From Cognatishimia coralii (lineage in GTDB: Bacteria; Pseudomonadota; Alphaproteobacteria; Rhodobacterales; Rhodobacteraceae): a stretch of 64,000 bases of DNA. The translations under genes were made by a program, and so were the position numbers. Of the stretch, positions 7,565 through 15,874 are shown piece by piece (positions within the stretch are counted from its first letter, which is position 1; each line of letters opens with the position of its first letter). The notes beneath the pieces were generated by a model, which worked only from the letters and a program-made list of their open reading frames with translations, was not told the origin of the DNA and made no database searches. The stretch lies in contig NZ_JBBGAZ010000001.1 of NCBI RefSeq assembly GCF_037478305.1, positions 372,001 through 436,000 on the forward strand. Reading direction: 5' to 3'.

Positions 7565-8404
7565 CTATCGACCCGCGCGCGCCATGAAGGCGAGGCGTTC
7601 AAACAGATGCACGTCTTGCTCGTTCTTCAAGAGCGCTCCGTGCAGTTTTGGCAGGGCATTTACGCCGTCACGTTTCAGGTCTTCGGGGCTGAGGTCTTCG
7701 GCCAAGAGCAGCTTGAGCCAGTCGATGACCTCAGACGTCGAAGGTTTCTTTTTCAAACCCTGCGTGTCGCGGATTTCATAGAATTGCGTCAGTGCCTCGG
7801 TCAGAAGAATATCTTTGATATCAGGATGATGTACCTTGATGATCTCACGCATCGTTTCTGCATCCGGGAAGCGGATATAGTGGAAAAAGCAGCGGCGCAG
7901 AAAGGCGTCAGGCAGCTCTTTTTCATTGTTCGAGGTGATGATGATGATAGGGCGATGCTTGGCTTTGATCGTCTCGCCGGTCTCATAGACATGGAACTCC
8001 ATCTTATCGAGTTCCTGCAGCAGGTCGTTCGGAAACTCGATGTCGGCCTTGTCGATCTCATCAATCAAAAGCACGACTTTTTCGTCCGCCTCAAAGGCTT
8101 CCCAGAGCTTGCCTTGCTTGATGTAATTCTTCACATCATGCACGCGTTCTTCACCCAATTGGCTGTCACGCAACCGGCTCACAGCATCATATTCATAGAG
8201 GCCTTGCTGCGCCTTTGTGGTGGATTTGATGTTCCACTCAATCATCCGCGCGCCCAGGGATTGGGCCACCTGTAGCGCCAATTCAGTCTTGCCAGTGCCG
8301 GGTTCCCCCTTGACCAAAAGCGGGCGTTCCAGCGTCACAGACGCGTTGACAGCGACCTTCAGATCTTCGGTCGCGATGTAAGAGCTTGTGCCTTCAAATT
8401 TCAT
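7565..8404 (-). CDS. MoxR family AAA+ ATPase
   Basis: A 279-aa AAA+ protein. The Walker A GEPGTGKT is at 33-40, Walker B is in VVLLIDEIDKAD, sensor 1 is ITSNNE and an arginine-finger region is DAFLRRC. MoxR ATPases form rings that remodel client proteins together with VWA proteins, helping cofactor insertion or complex assembly. It is the first gene of the unit that runs on to the DUF2927 lipoprotein, the two-helix peptide and the VWA protein. The divergent gene is dksA, with about 180 nt between the two starts. Confidence 0.9.
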   Translation of the reverse strand: MKFEGTSSYIATEDLKVAVNASVTLERPLLVKGEPGTGKTELALQVAQSLGARMIEWNIKSTTKAQQGLYEYDAVSRLRDSQLGEERVHDVKNYIKQGKLWEAFEADEKVVLLIDEIDKADIEFPNDLLQELDKMEFHVYETGETIKAKHRPIIIITSNNEKELPDAFLRRCFFHYIRFPDAETMREIIKVHHPDIKDILLTEALTQFYEIRDTQGLKKKPSTSEVIDWLKLLLAEDLSPEDLKRDGVNALPKLHGALLKNEQDVHLFERLAFMARAGR

Positions 8405-8584
8405 CTAACTGCCTGTTTGCAATGCGGTCTTGGCGGGCACACTACTGTGAACAGGTTTTACCTGCAATCGGGGTTCAAGAGGTAGTGACAATCTGAGTGC
8501 CATGAGTTACACGCCAAGCCAGAGAGGGGTCGGGCGCAGTTTGTTAATCAGTTATTTGGCGTCCGCCACGTTATGGGAGCTAAA

Positions 8585-9007
8585 ATGAAAGCAGAAGTTT
8601 TCCTGCCGGAAGATTACTATCCAGCAGAAGATGAGCCCTTCATGAATGATCGGCAGATCGAATATTTCCGTCGCAAGCTAAATGCCTGGAAACAAGAGCT
8701 TTTGGCTGAAAGCCGCGACACCATCGAAGGTCTTCAGGACAACACACGCAACATTCCTGATATTGCGGACCGTGCCAGCGAAGAAACCGACCGCGCACTC
8801 GAGCTGCGCACGCGGGATCGCCAGCGCAAATTGGTCGCAAAGATCGACTCAGCGCTTCGCCGGATCGACGAAGGTGAATACGGATACTGCGAAAAGACCG
8901 GTGATCCGATTTCCCTGAAACGTCTGGATGCGCGTCCGATTGCGACCATGACGCTTGAGGCTCAGGAACGTCACGAGCGCCGCGAAAAGGTTCACCGCGA
9001 CGATTGA
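8585..9007 (+). CDS. dksA: RNA polymerase-binding transcription factor DksA, degenerate zinc finger
   Basis: A 140-aa protein. The start at 8585 (MKAEVFLPEDYYP) is chosen because GGGAG lies 6 nt upstream; the ATG at 8573 has no ribosome site. The coiled coil carries the tip pattern PDIADRA (Asp59, Asp62, Ala64), which in E. coli DksA enters the RNA polymerase secondary channel. Of the four zinc cysteines of the classical finger only Cys102 remains (YCEKTGDPIS); the others are Thr or Ala. Reduced-cysteine DksA variants are known in Rhodobacter and Pseudomonas. Likely role: stringent-response control with ppGpp. It ends at a strong terminator. Confidence 0.92.
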   Translation: MKAEVFLPEDYYPAEDEPFMNDRQIEYFRRKLNAWKQELLAESRDTIEGLQDNTRNIPDIADRASEETDRALELRTRDRQRKLVAKIDSALRRIDEGEYGYCEKTGDPISLKRLDARPIATMTLEAQERHERREKVHRDD

Positions 9008-9034
9008 TCCCAAGGGATAGTGACAACAACAAAG

Positions 9035-9061
9035 CGCCGGGGGTTTTACCCCGGCGTTTTT
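9035..9061 (+). terminator. Rho-independent terminator of dksA
   Basis: An 8-bp GC-rich stem (CGCCGGGG pairing with CCCCGGCG), a 6-nt loop and a run of five T immediately after. It lies 27 nt past the dksA stop and ends before the ribosome site of the next gene. Confidence 0.9.
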
Positions 9062-9078
9062 CGTTTCAGAAAGGGGAC

Positions 9079-10251
9079 ATGAGTCTTTTGGGTCTGAATA
9101 TTTGCGTCATTGGGGGTGGCATCGGAGGTTTGACCGCGGCCATCGCCCTGGCGCAGCGTGGCGCGCAGGTCGAGGTGCTGGAACAGGCACTCGAGATGAC
9201 CGAGGTTGGGGCAGGTATTCAGATATCTCCGAATGGGATGTGCGTGCTGCGGGCCTTGGGGCTGGGCGATGAAATCCAAAACATCGGACGGTGCGCGCAG
9301 GCGGTGGAGTTGCGCGACTATCGCGCGTCGCGTTTGGTCACGCGGTTGAATCTTGATCGGTTGGGCGAAGATCAACAGTACCTCTTTTTGCATCGTGCTG
9401 ATTTGATTGAGGAATTGGGGTCTGCGGCCCGCGCTGCCGGTGTTCAAATATCCTTGGACCAGAAGGTCGCAACCGTCACCGATGCTCGACCGGCCGTTGT
9501 CAGCACGGCCACTGGTTCGCAACGAAAAGCCGACCTAATCGTTGCGGCAGACGGTCTCCATTCTGTCGCGCGCAAAACCTTGAACGGCACCCTGGCTCCG
9601 TTCTTCACGCGGCAGGTGGCCTGGCGCACGATTGTAGCGAATACTATCGGTCATCCCGACGTGGCCCGTGTTCATATGGGGCCCAAGCAACATGTGGTCA
9701 GCTATCCCCTAAGGGGCGGCGATATGGTCAATCTCGTGGCCGTCGAAGAACGCGGCGAGTGGAGCGAAGAAAGCTGGGTGGCGCAGGATGACCCTGAGAA
9801 TTTACTCTCGGTGTTTGGGGGCTTTTCCAAGGACGTGAAAAGCTTGATGCGCGGCGCGCAAGCCGTTGGGAAATGGGGGCTTTTCAGACATCCGGTTGCA
9901 ACAAAGTGGCATAGTGATCGGCTTGCTTTGCTAGGTGACGCCGCCCATCCAACGCTCCCATTCATGGCACAAGGCGCGGTGATGGCGATCGAGGATGCCT
10001 GGGTGTTGGCTTCCTCTCTGGGCGAAACGGATAGCATAGAAGCAGGTCTCGCGGTCTATCAGGCTAAACGGCACGCGCGGGTGTCAAAAATCGTCGAGAC
10101 CGCCAGCAAGAACGCCTGGCGCTATCACCTCAGTTTCCCGCCTTTGCGCTTTGCGGCCCATAGCGTCATGCGGCTTGGCGGGGCATTGGCTCCGGGGAAG
10201 ATGATGTCGCAGTTTGATTGGATCTATCGTCACGATGTGACGCAATATTAG
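9079..10251 (+). CDS. FAD-dependent monooxygenase, salicylate/3-hydroxybenzoate hydroxylase-like
   Basis: A 390-aa flavoprotein. The start at 9079 (MSLLGLN) follows AAGGGGAC; the longer frame from 9004 would read through the terminator. N-terminal FAD-binding motif IGGGIGGLTAAIALAQRG, a second FAD motif LALLGDAAHPTLPFMAQGA and IEDAWVLA near the C-terminus define the class A (PHBH-fold) hydroxylases, which use NAD(P)H and O2 to hydroxylate aromatic rings. The substrate cannot be read from sequence and no aromatic-degradation genes flank it. Its stop overlaps that of xthA by 4 nt, convergent. Confidence 0.85.
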   Translation: MSLLGLNICVIGGGIGGLTAAIALAQRGAQVEVLEQALEMTEVGAGIQISPNGMCVLRALGLGDEIQNIGRCAQAVELRDYRASRLVTRLNLDRLGEDQQYLFLHRADLIEELGSAARAAGVQISLDQKVATVTDARPAVVSTATGSQRKADLIVAADGLHSVARKTLNGTLAPFFTRQVAWRTIVANTIGHPDVARVHMGPKQHVVSYPLRGGDMVNLVAVEERGEWSEESWVAQDDPENLLSVFGGFSKDVKSLMRGAQAVGKWGLFRHPVATKWHSDRLALLGDAAHPTLPFMAQGAVMAIEDAWVLASSLGETDSIEAGLAVYQAKRHARVSKIVETASKNAWRYHLSFPPLRFAAHSVMRLGGALAPGKMMSQFDWIYRHDVTQY

Positions 10252-11027
10252 GCCGCCAGTTCGACCCAGACTGGCACGTGATCTGAGGGCTTTTCCCGCC
10301 CGCGCACCTCTTTGTCGATTTGACAATCGAGCAATAGATCCGCGCATTGCGGGCTAAGCAGAAAGTGGTCAATGCGAATGCCGTCATCGCGGTTCCAGGC
10401 ACCTGCCTGATAGTCCCAGAAGGAATAATGCTCGGGCCCCAAAGTGCGCGCGCGGAAGGCTTCGGTGAACCCAAGGTTCAACAGACGGCGATAGGCCGCA
10501 CGGCTTTCGGGCAGGGCGGCGGCGTCCTCGTGCCAGGCCTCGGGACGGCGGGCATCTTCGTCCTGTGGAATGATGTTGTAGTCGCCGGCCATGAGGAACG
10601 GTTCCTCAGACGCCAGCAGTTCTTCAGCGCGGGTCTGAAGCCGCGCCATCCAGCGCAGTTTGTAATCGTATTTCGGACCCGGCACAGGATTGCCATTGGG
10701 CAGATAGAGGTTGCATACGCGGATCGGCGTGTCTGCCATCACAGTTGCTTCGATCCAGCGGGCCTGCTCGTCTTCAGGCTCGCCGGGGAGGCCGCGCACA
10801 ACATCCTCAAGCGGGAACTTGGACAGGATTGCGACGCCGTTGAAGCTCTTTTGTCCAAAGGTTTCAACGTTATAGCCGCGATCCTCAAACATCTCGCGTG
10901 GGAAGTTCTCGTCTATAGATTTGATTTCCTGCAAAAGCGCGACGTCGGGCTGAGACTCATCCAGCCATGCGGGCAAAGCTTCGATGCGGGCTTTGATGCC
11001 GTTGATATTAAATGTCGCGACTTTCAT
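10248..11027 (-). CDS. xthA: Exodeoxyribonuclease III (AP endonuclease)
   Basis: A 259-aa protein of the Mg-dependent exonuclease/endonuclease/phosphatase fold. TFNINGIKARIEALPAWL, the metal-ligand Glu in LLQEIKS, MAGDYNIIPQDED and the terminal DHVPVWVEL are the family motifs. It cleaves DNA at abasic sites and removes 3' blocking groups in base-excision repair in the cytoplasm. Length is normal. It ends by overlapping the monooxygenase gene and lies downstream of the Fe-S carrier gene with a ~40-nt gap. Confidence 0.93.
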   Translation of the reverse strand: MKVATFNINGIKARIEALPAWLDESQPDVALLQEIKSIDENFPREMFEDRGYNVETFGQKSFNGVAILSKFPLEDVVRGLPGEPEDEQARWIEATVMADTPIRVCNLYLPNGNPVPGPKYDYKLRWMARLQTRAEELLASEEPFLMAGDYNIIPQDEDARRPEAWHEDAAALPESRAAYRRLLNLGFTEAFRARTLGPEHYSFWDYQAGAWNRDDGIRIDHFLLSPQCADLLLDCQIDKEVRGREKPSDHVPVWVELAA

Positions 11028-11066
11028 GGGCCCCTCATCGCTCTCAGACGAGCGCTCTTTGGTGTC

Positions 11067-11390
11067 TTACATAGAGAAGCTGGTGCCGCATCCGCAAGAG
11101 CTTGATGCATTCGGGTTTTCGATCACAAACCGCGCGCCGATGAGTTCCTCGGTGAAATCGATGGTCGCATTTGACAGAAAGGGCAGGGACACAGAGTCCA
11201 CGACGACTTTCTCGCCATTGCCTTCAAGCACCAGATCATCCTCTGCCGGTTGATCCAGCTTGATCTCATACTGAAAGCCGGAACAGCCGCCACCTTCGAC
11301 AGCCACACGCAGGGCCTGACCCTGATCGGCCGCGCCGATTTCGGCGAGTTGTTCAAATGCTCGGGGCGTTACACGCGGTGGCAGTTGCAT
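11067..11390 (-). CDS. erpA: A-type iron-sulfur carrier (HesB/IscA/ErpA family)
   Basis: A 107-aa protein. The start at 11390 (MQLPPRVTPRAF) is chosen because AGGAG lies about 7 nt upstream; the extension to 11519 would overlap the divergent gene. The three Fe-S ligand cysteines are present in GGGCSGFQYEI and SSSCGCGTSFSM (C-x(n)-C-x-C). A-type carriers receive clusters from the assembly scaffold and hand them to apo-enzymes. ErpA versus IscA cannot be separated by sequence alone; the solitary position, away from isc/suf genes, favours an ErpA-like role. Confidence 0.88.
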   Translation of the reverse strand: MQLPPRVTPRAFEQLAEIGAADQGQALRVAVEGGGCSGFQYEIKLDQPAEDDLVLEGNGEKVVVDSVSLPFLSNATIDFTEELIGARFVIENPNASSSCGCGTSFSM

Positions 11391-11490
11391 TTTCTTACTC
11401 CTGACAGGCATTTGGGCGCTTGAGTCGCCTATGAACCTGATGCGATCTACAATATATGTCGGGCAAGAGTAGTCCACAAGGAGGCGCAAC

Positions 11491-12645
11491 ATGATCGCGC
11501 CATTTGCATCTGATCCCACTTTGGCTCGGGGTCGCGCATTTTTAGAAGAAGAAAGCGCCTTTCGGTCCTGTTTTCAGAGGGATCGTGACCGGATCATCCA
11601 TTCCAGCGCCTTTCGTCGTCTGAAACATAAAACGCAGGTCTTTGTGGAGCATGAAGGCGACTACTACCGCACACGACTGACCCATTCGATCGAAGTTGCT
11701 CAGGTCGCAAGGACGATTGCGGGCGCTTTGGGGTTGAACCAAGAGCTCACCGAGGCCGTCGCCTTGGCCCATGATCTGGGTCACACGCCATTTGGGCATA
11801 CCGGAGAGGATGCGCTGCATGAGTTGATGGCCCCTTATGGCGGCTTTGATCACAACGCGCAGGCGATCAAGATCGTGACGTCCCTTGAAAGGCACTATGC
11901 GGATTTTGATGGGTTGAACCTGACGTGGGAAACGCTTGAGGGCATCGCCAAGCACAATGGTCCTGTGACCGGAGACAACATCCCTTACGCGTTGGCCGAT
12001 TATAATCAGACCTTTGATTTGGAACTTCACACCCACGCAAGTGCCGAAGCACAGGTTGCGGCTTTGGCGGATGACGTGGCCTATAACAACCACGATTTGC
12101 AGGATGGCCTGCGCGCGGGGCTCTTTACCGAGGCCGAGATCTGTCATTTGCCCATCATCGGAGACTGTTTTGCCGAGGTAGATCGGCTCTATCCAAAGCT
12201 CGACCGCAACCGGCGTAAACACGAGGCTCTGCGCCGTGTGTTTGGTGTCATGGTGGGGGATGTGATCGACACGTCTCGGGGGCTTTTGGCCGAAGCAGAT
12301 GCCAAATCAGCGCAAGAGATCCGCGAATATGGTGCGCCGGTCATTGCGTTTTCAGAGGATGTCTGGGCGCAGATCGTCGAAATTAAATCATTTCTTTTTA
12401 AGCGCATGTATCGCGCGCCGTCGGTGGTAGAAAAGCGCATTCAGGTGACCAAAGTCGTTGAAACGCTTTTCCCGCTGTTCTTAGAGGACAAAAACCTTCT
12501 GCCCGCTCGCTGGCATTCCGACATAGAGCGCCTCAACGATGAGGTCTCGATTGCGCGCATGGTTTCCGATTACATCGCAGGGATGACGGACCGTTTCGCG
12601 CTGACGGAATATGAACGGCTAACAGGTACTAAGCTGCCTCTGTAG
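11491..12645 (+). CDS. dgt: dGTP triphosphohydrolase-like HD-domain protein
   Basis: A 384-aa protein starting after AAGGAGG. The HD metal site is visible: RLTHSIEVAQVA (His) and AHDLGHTPFGHTGE (His-Asp), followed by DDVAYNNHDLQDGLRAG. This pattern and length match the alphaproteobacterial dNTPase family that hydrolyses dGTP or other dNTPs to the nucleoside and triphosphate. It is divergent from the Fe-S carrier. Its 3' end overlaps the opposed VOC gene by 17 nt. Confidence 0.9.
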   Translation: MIAPFASDPTLARGRAFLEEESAFRSCFQRDRDRIIHSSAFRRLKHKTQVFVEHEGDYYRTRLTHSIEVAQVARTIAGALGLNQELTEAVALAHDLGHTPFGHTGEDALHELMAPYGGFDHNAQAIKIVTSLERHYADFDGLNLTWETLEGIAKHNGPVTGDNIPYALADYNQTFDLELHTHASAEAQVAALADDVAYNNHDLQDGLRAGLFTEAEICHLPIIGDCFAEVDRLYPKLDRNRRKHEALRRVFGVMVGDVIDTSRGLLAEADAKSAQEIREYGAPVIAFSEDVWAQIVEIKSFLFKRMYRAPSVVEKRIQVTKVVETLFPLFLEDKNLLPARWHSDIERLNDEVSIARMVSDYIAGMTDRFALTEYERLTGTKLPL

Positions 12646-13003
12646 CCACGGCTCCGAAACAGAGTTTGTTGCCGTCGAGATCGCGCACATAGGCAGAGAA
12701 ATACGGTCCACGTTGCATGACCTCGCCTTCGCAGGTGCCACCAAGTTCCAGCGCGCGGTTATAGAGCCGCGTGACCTCTTCGTTGCTGTCCAGCGTAAAG
12801 CCCAACATAGAGCCATTGCCCTTGGTCGCGGGCTCTTTGTCAAAGGGTTCCGCGACGGCAAAGGTGAAATCAGGACCTTGCCAATAGGTCATACGATCCG
12901 TCGTCATCAACTGTGTGACATCGCTTTGATCAAACAGAGCTTCGTAAAATTTGACCGAACCCGCCATATCGTTCGTGCCCAATACCAAATAGTTCAACTT
13001 CAT
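12629..13003 (-). CDS. VOC superfamily (glyoxalase/extradiol dioxygenase fold) protein
   Basis: A 124-aa protein beginning MKLNYLVLGTNDMAGSVKFY, the typical first beta-alpha unit of the VOC fold, and ending YFSAYVRDLDGNKLCF, the usual last strand with a metal-ligand region. The open frame extends far upstream on this strand through argS, but that part is a shadow. VOC proteins include lyases, dioxygenases and antibiotic-binding proteins; the reaction is unknown here. It is convergent with the dGTPase-like gene. Confidence 0.85.
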   Translation of the reverse strand: MKLNYLVLGTNDMAGSVKFYEALFDQSDVTQLMTTDRMTYWQGPDFTFAVAEPFDKEPATKGNGSMLGFTLDSNEEVTRLYNRALELGGTCEGEVMQRGPYFSAYVRDLDGNKLCFGAVATEAA

Positions 13004-13156
13004 AACGCTTGTGTCTTTCTGTGAGGAGTGAATGCGGTGACCCGCGGTGTCCGGCTCGTATAGACAAAGCGGCTGACAGAAGGCGGCAGCAGCTTGTTTC
13101 CATTGACGCGCGCCATAAGGGTGGTAAACCCGCTCGAGAGCAAAAAGGATACACCG

Positions 13157-14902
13157 ATGAACCTCTTTTCCCAGATCCGCGAGCTGGTGATCGACAACCT
13201 GCATGCCATGCTGTCCGAGGGCTCTTTGCCCCGCGGGCTGAGCTTTGACAATGTGGCGGTTGAGCCTCCGCGTGATGCGGCCCATGGGGATATGGCGACC
13301 AATGCGGCGATGGTGCTGGCGAAACCCGCACAGATGAAGCCGCGCGATATTGCAGAGCTCTTGGTTCAGAACCTTGCGATGGACCCTCGGATTGAGTCCG
13401 CTGAGGTCGCGGGCCCAGGATTTATCAACCTTCGTCTGTCCGAAACCCTGTGGCGGGATCTGGTGAAGAACGTGCTGGAGACTGGTGCGGACTTTGGTCG
13501 GTCCGGCATGGGGCAGGGCAAGAAGGTCAACGTGGAGTATGTTTCGGCGAACCCGACCGGTCCTTTGCATGTGGGTCACACGCGGGGTGCGGTCTTTGGC
13601 GATGCCTTGGCGTCCCTGCTCGATTTCGCGGGATACGACGTTACGCGCGAATACTACATCAACGACGGCGGCGCGCAGGTCGACGTTTTGGCGCGCTCTG
13701 TCTACCTGCGGTATCTGGAGGCGCATGGTCAGGACGTGGCCTTTGAGGATGGCACCTATCCGGGGGACTATCTGGTGCCTGTCGGTCAGGCGTTGAAGGA
13801 CAAGGTGGGCGACGCCTACGTCGGTCAGGACGAGAGCGTCTGGCTGGTTGAAATCCGCGAATTCGCAACAGCTGCGATGATGGATTTGATCCGCGATGAC
13901 CTGAAGGCCTTGAATGTCACGATGGACAAGTTCTTCTCTGAAAAATCCTTGTATGGCACAGGGTTGATCGAAGATGCTCTTGCGTCGCTTGAGGCGAAGG
14001 GCCTGATCTATGAAGGCGTTCTTGAGCCTCCGAAAGGCAAAACGCCAGAGGATTGGGAACCTCGCGAGCAGACGCTCTTTAAATCCACAGAGCATGGCGA
14101 CGACGTCGACCGTCCGGTCAAGAAATCCGATGGCGCCTGGACCTATTTCGCGCCGGATATTGCCTACCATTACGACAAGGTGCAGCGCGGCTATGACGAG
14201 CTGATCGACATCTTTGGGGCCGACCACGGAGGCTATGTCAAACGGATGAAAGCGGCTGTGTCTGCGCTGTCAGACGGGCAAACGCCGCTCGATATCAAAC
14301 TGACCCAGCTCGTGAAACTCTGGAAAAACGGCGAGCCGTTCAAGATGTCCAAACGGGCCGGGAACTTTGTGACCCTACGCGACGTGGTCGAGCAGGTGGG
14401 CGCAGATGTGACCCGCTTTGTGATGCTGACCCGCAAAAACGACGCGCCGCTCGATTTCGATTTCGACAAGGTTCTCGAGCAATCCAAGGACAACCCGGTG
14501 TTTTACGTGCAATACGCCCACGCGCGGGTGTGTTCTGCGTTGAAGAAAGCGGGTGAAACCGGAGCGGCTGTCACAGATGCCGATCTGGCGTGCGCTGACC
14601 TGTCTCTGCTGTCTGATCCGGCTGAAATCGCCGTGGCCAAAAAGGTTGCCGAATGGCCGCGTCTCGTGGAAATCGCGGGGCGTACAAACGAGCCGCACCG
14701 TGTGGCCTTCTACCTCTATGAACTCGCCTCAGAGCTGCACAGCCTCTACCACATGGGCAAGGACAAGCCGGAGCTGCGCTTTGTCCAAGAGGACAACGCC
14801 CAAGCCACACAGGCGAAAATCGCGCTGGCACGGGCCGTAGCCATTGTTATTTCTGCAGGTCTTGGTATTCTGGGGGTAACTCCGGCACAAGAGATGCGTT
14901 GA
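13157..14902 (+). CDS. argS: Arginyl-tRNA synthetase
   Basis: A 581-aa class I synthetase. The start at 13157 (MNLFSQIRELVI) fits the known N-terminus better than the ATG at 13094. It has the Add-1 tRNA-D-loop domain, the HIGH equivalent HVGH in ANPTGPLHVGHTRGAV, a KMSKS equivalent KMSKRAGNF, and the DALR anticodon-binding domain near the end (VQYAHARVCSALKKA). It charges tRNA-Arg. The gene opens the conserved argS-SPOR-nagZ-scpA-scpB series. The 153 nt before it, back to the VOC gene, hold no gene and presumably the promoter. Confidence 0.96.
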   Translation: MNLFSQIRELVIDNLHAMLSEGSLPRGLSFDNVAVEPPRDAAHGDMATNAAMVLAKPAQMKPRDIAELLVQNLAMDPRIESAEVAGPGFINLRLSETLWRDLVKNVLETGADFGRSGMGQGKKVNVEYVSANPTGPLHVGHTRGAVFGDALASLLDFAGYDVTREYYINDGGAQVDVLARSVYLRYLEAHGQDVAFEDGTYPGDYLVPVGQALKDKVGDAYVGQDESVWLVEIREFATAAMMDLIRDDLKALNVTMDKFFSEKSLYGTGLIEDALASLEAKGLIYEGVLEPPKGKTPEDWEPREQTLFKSTEHGDDVDRPVKKSDGAWTYFAPDIAYHYDKVQRGYDELIDIFGADHGGYVKRMKAAVSALSDGQTPLDIKLTQLVKLWKNGEPFKMSKRAGNFVTLRDVVEQVGADVTRFVMLTRKNDAPLDFDFDKVLEQSKDNPVFYVQYAHARVCSALKKAGETGAAVTDADLACADLSLLSDPAEIAVAKKVAEWPRLVEIAGRTNEPHRVAFYLYELASELHSLYHMGKDKPELRFVQEDNAQATQAKIALARAVAIVISAGLGILGVTPAQEMR

Positions 14903-14950
14903 ATGCACAAGATGTCGGGGTGAGGCAAAGGCAAGCGAACCCCGGCGAGA

Positions 14951-15874
14951 ATGGGCAACGACCCGCAGATCGCCGACAGAGCAGAGGCGATCATGGCGCA
15001 GATTCCGATGGATGGACCGCACTCCGACAGTGATCCCGGTGCTGTTTTGGGCACCGTGACCAACTGGGCTGGGGCTGCGATTTCTTTGGCATTGATTGTG
15101 GGCGCGGTGATGTGGGGGCATTCGCTCTTGTCGCGCGATGTATCCGGCGTGCCGGTGGTGCGCGCTTTGGATGGACCGATGCGCGAGCAGCCGGTGGATC
15201 CGGGTGGATCGCAAGCGGCGCATCAGGGGTTGTCTGTCAATCAAGTGGCCGCCGAAGGGACCGCGCAAGCGCCCGGTGATCGTTTGGTTTTGGCCCCGAA
15301 TTCTGTGGATCTAACGTCCGAGGACGCGACGCTGTCGAGCGAAGCCATCGATTTGGCGGCACGCACCGCAACGCGGCAATCGTCGGGTGCTGAGATCACG
15401 GCACCAAAGCCGATTGATCTGACCGGGTTTGCGACGACCTCACCTTCTGGGAAAATCCAAAAAGATCCGATTGTGGGCGCGGGTGAGACCTATGGCCCTG
15501 TCCGAGCCGTTGCCGGTGGGCTTGGTAAATCTCTGCGTCCTCGATTGCGTCCTAGCGCGAGCGAAACCGTATCTGCGGCTCTGCCAGCAGTCCCTGCGAT
15601 CAACGACGGCTCAAGCCTGCCAGCAGGCACGCGACTGGTTCAACTCGGCGCCTTTGCCAGCCCTGAAATCGCGCAGGATCAGTGGCAGAAACTGCAATCC
15701 AAATTCAGCGCCTATCTCGGTGACAAAGATCTGATTATCCAAAAGGCCGAAAGCGGTGGGAAGACCTTCTACCGTCTGCGGGCCGTAGGATTTGCCGATC
15801 TCAGCGACGCGCGCCGCCTATGTTCCGCGCTTAAGGCGCAGAACGCCGATTGCATTCCGGTCGTAACACGATGA
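14951..15874 (+). CDS. SPOR-domain, single-pass membrane protein
   Basis: A 307-aa protein with one transmembrane segment (TNWAGAAISLALIVGAVMW, about residues 37-55), a long low-complexity periplasmic linker rich in Ser, Ala, Asp and Pro, and a C-terminal SPOR domain from LVQLGAFASPEIAQDQW. SPOR domains bind septal peptidoglycan denuded of stem peptides. It lies between argS and nagZ, the next gene starting inside its stop codon (ATGA), which ties it to cell-wall turnover. The start is uncertain: 14951 is the first ATG in frame, 14993 (MAQIPMDG) an alternative. Confidence 0.85.
   Translation: MGNDPQIADRAEAIMAQIPMDGPHSDSDPGAVLGTVTNWAGAAISLALIVGAVMWGHSLLSRDVSGVPVVRALDGPMREQPVDPGGSQAAHQGLSVNQVAAEGTAQAPGDRLVLAPNSVDLTSEDATLSSEAIDLAARTATRQSSGAEITAPKPIDLTGFATTSPSGKIQKDPIVGAGETYGPVRAVAGGLGKSLRPRLRPSASETVSAALPAVPAINDGSSLPAGTRLVQLGAFASPEIAQDQWQKLQSKFSAYLGDKDLIIQKAESGGKTFYRLRAVGFADLSDARRLCSALKAQNADCIPVVTR

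Noticed and set aside
7607..8275. 222-aa plus-strand frame opposite moxR
   Set aside because: Antisense to a complete MoxR ATPase; no start signal.
13004..14227. Long minus-strand frame continuous with the VOC gene
   Set aside because: It lies antisense to argS, whose synthetase motifs are intact; the translated stretch has no domain character and the VOC domain starts cleanly at 13003.
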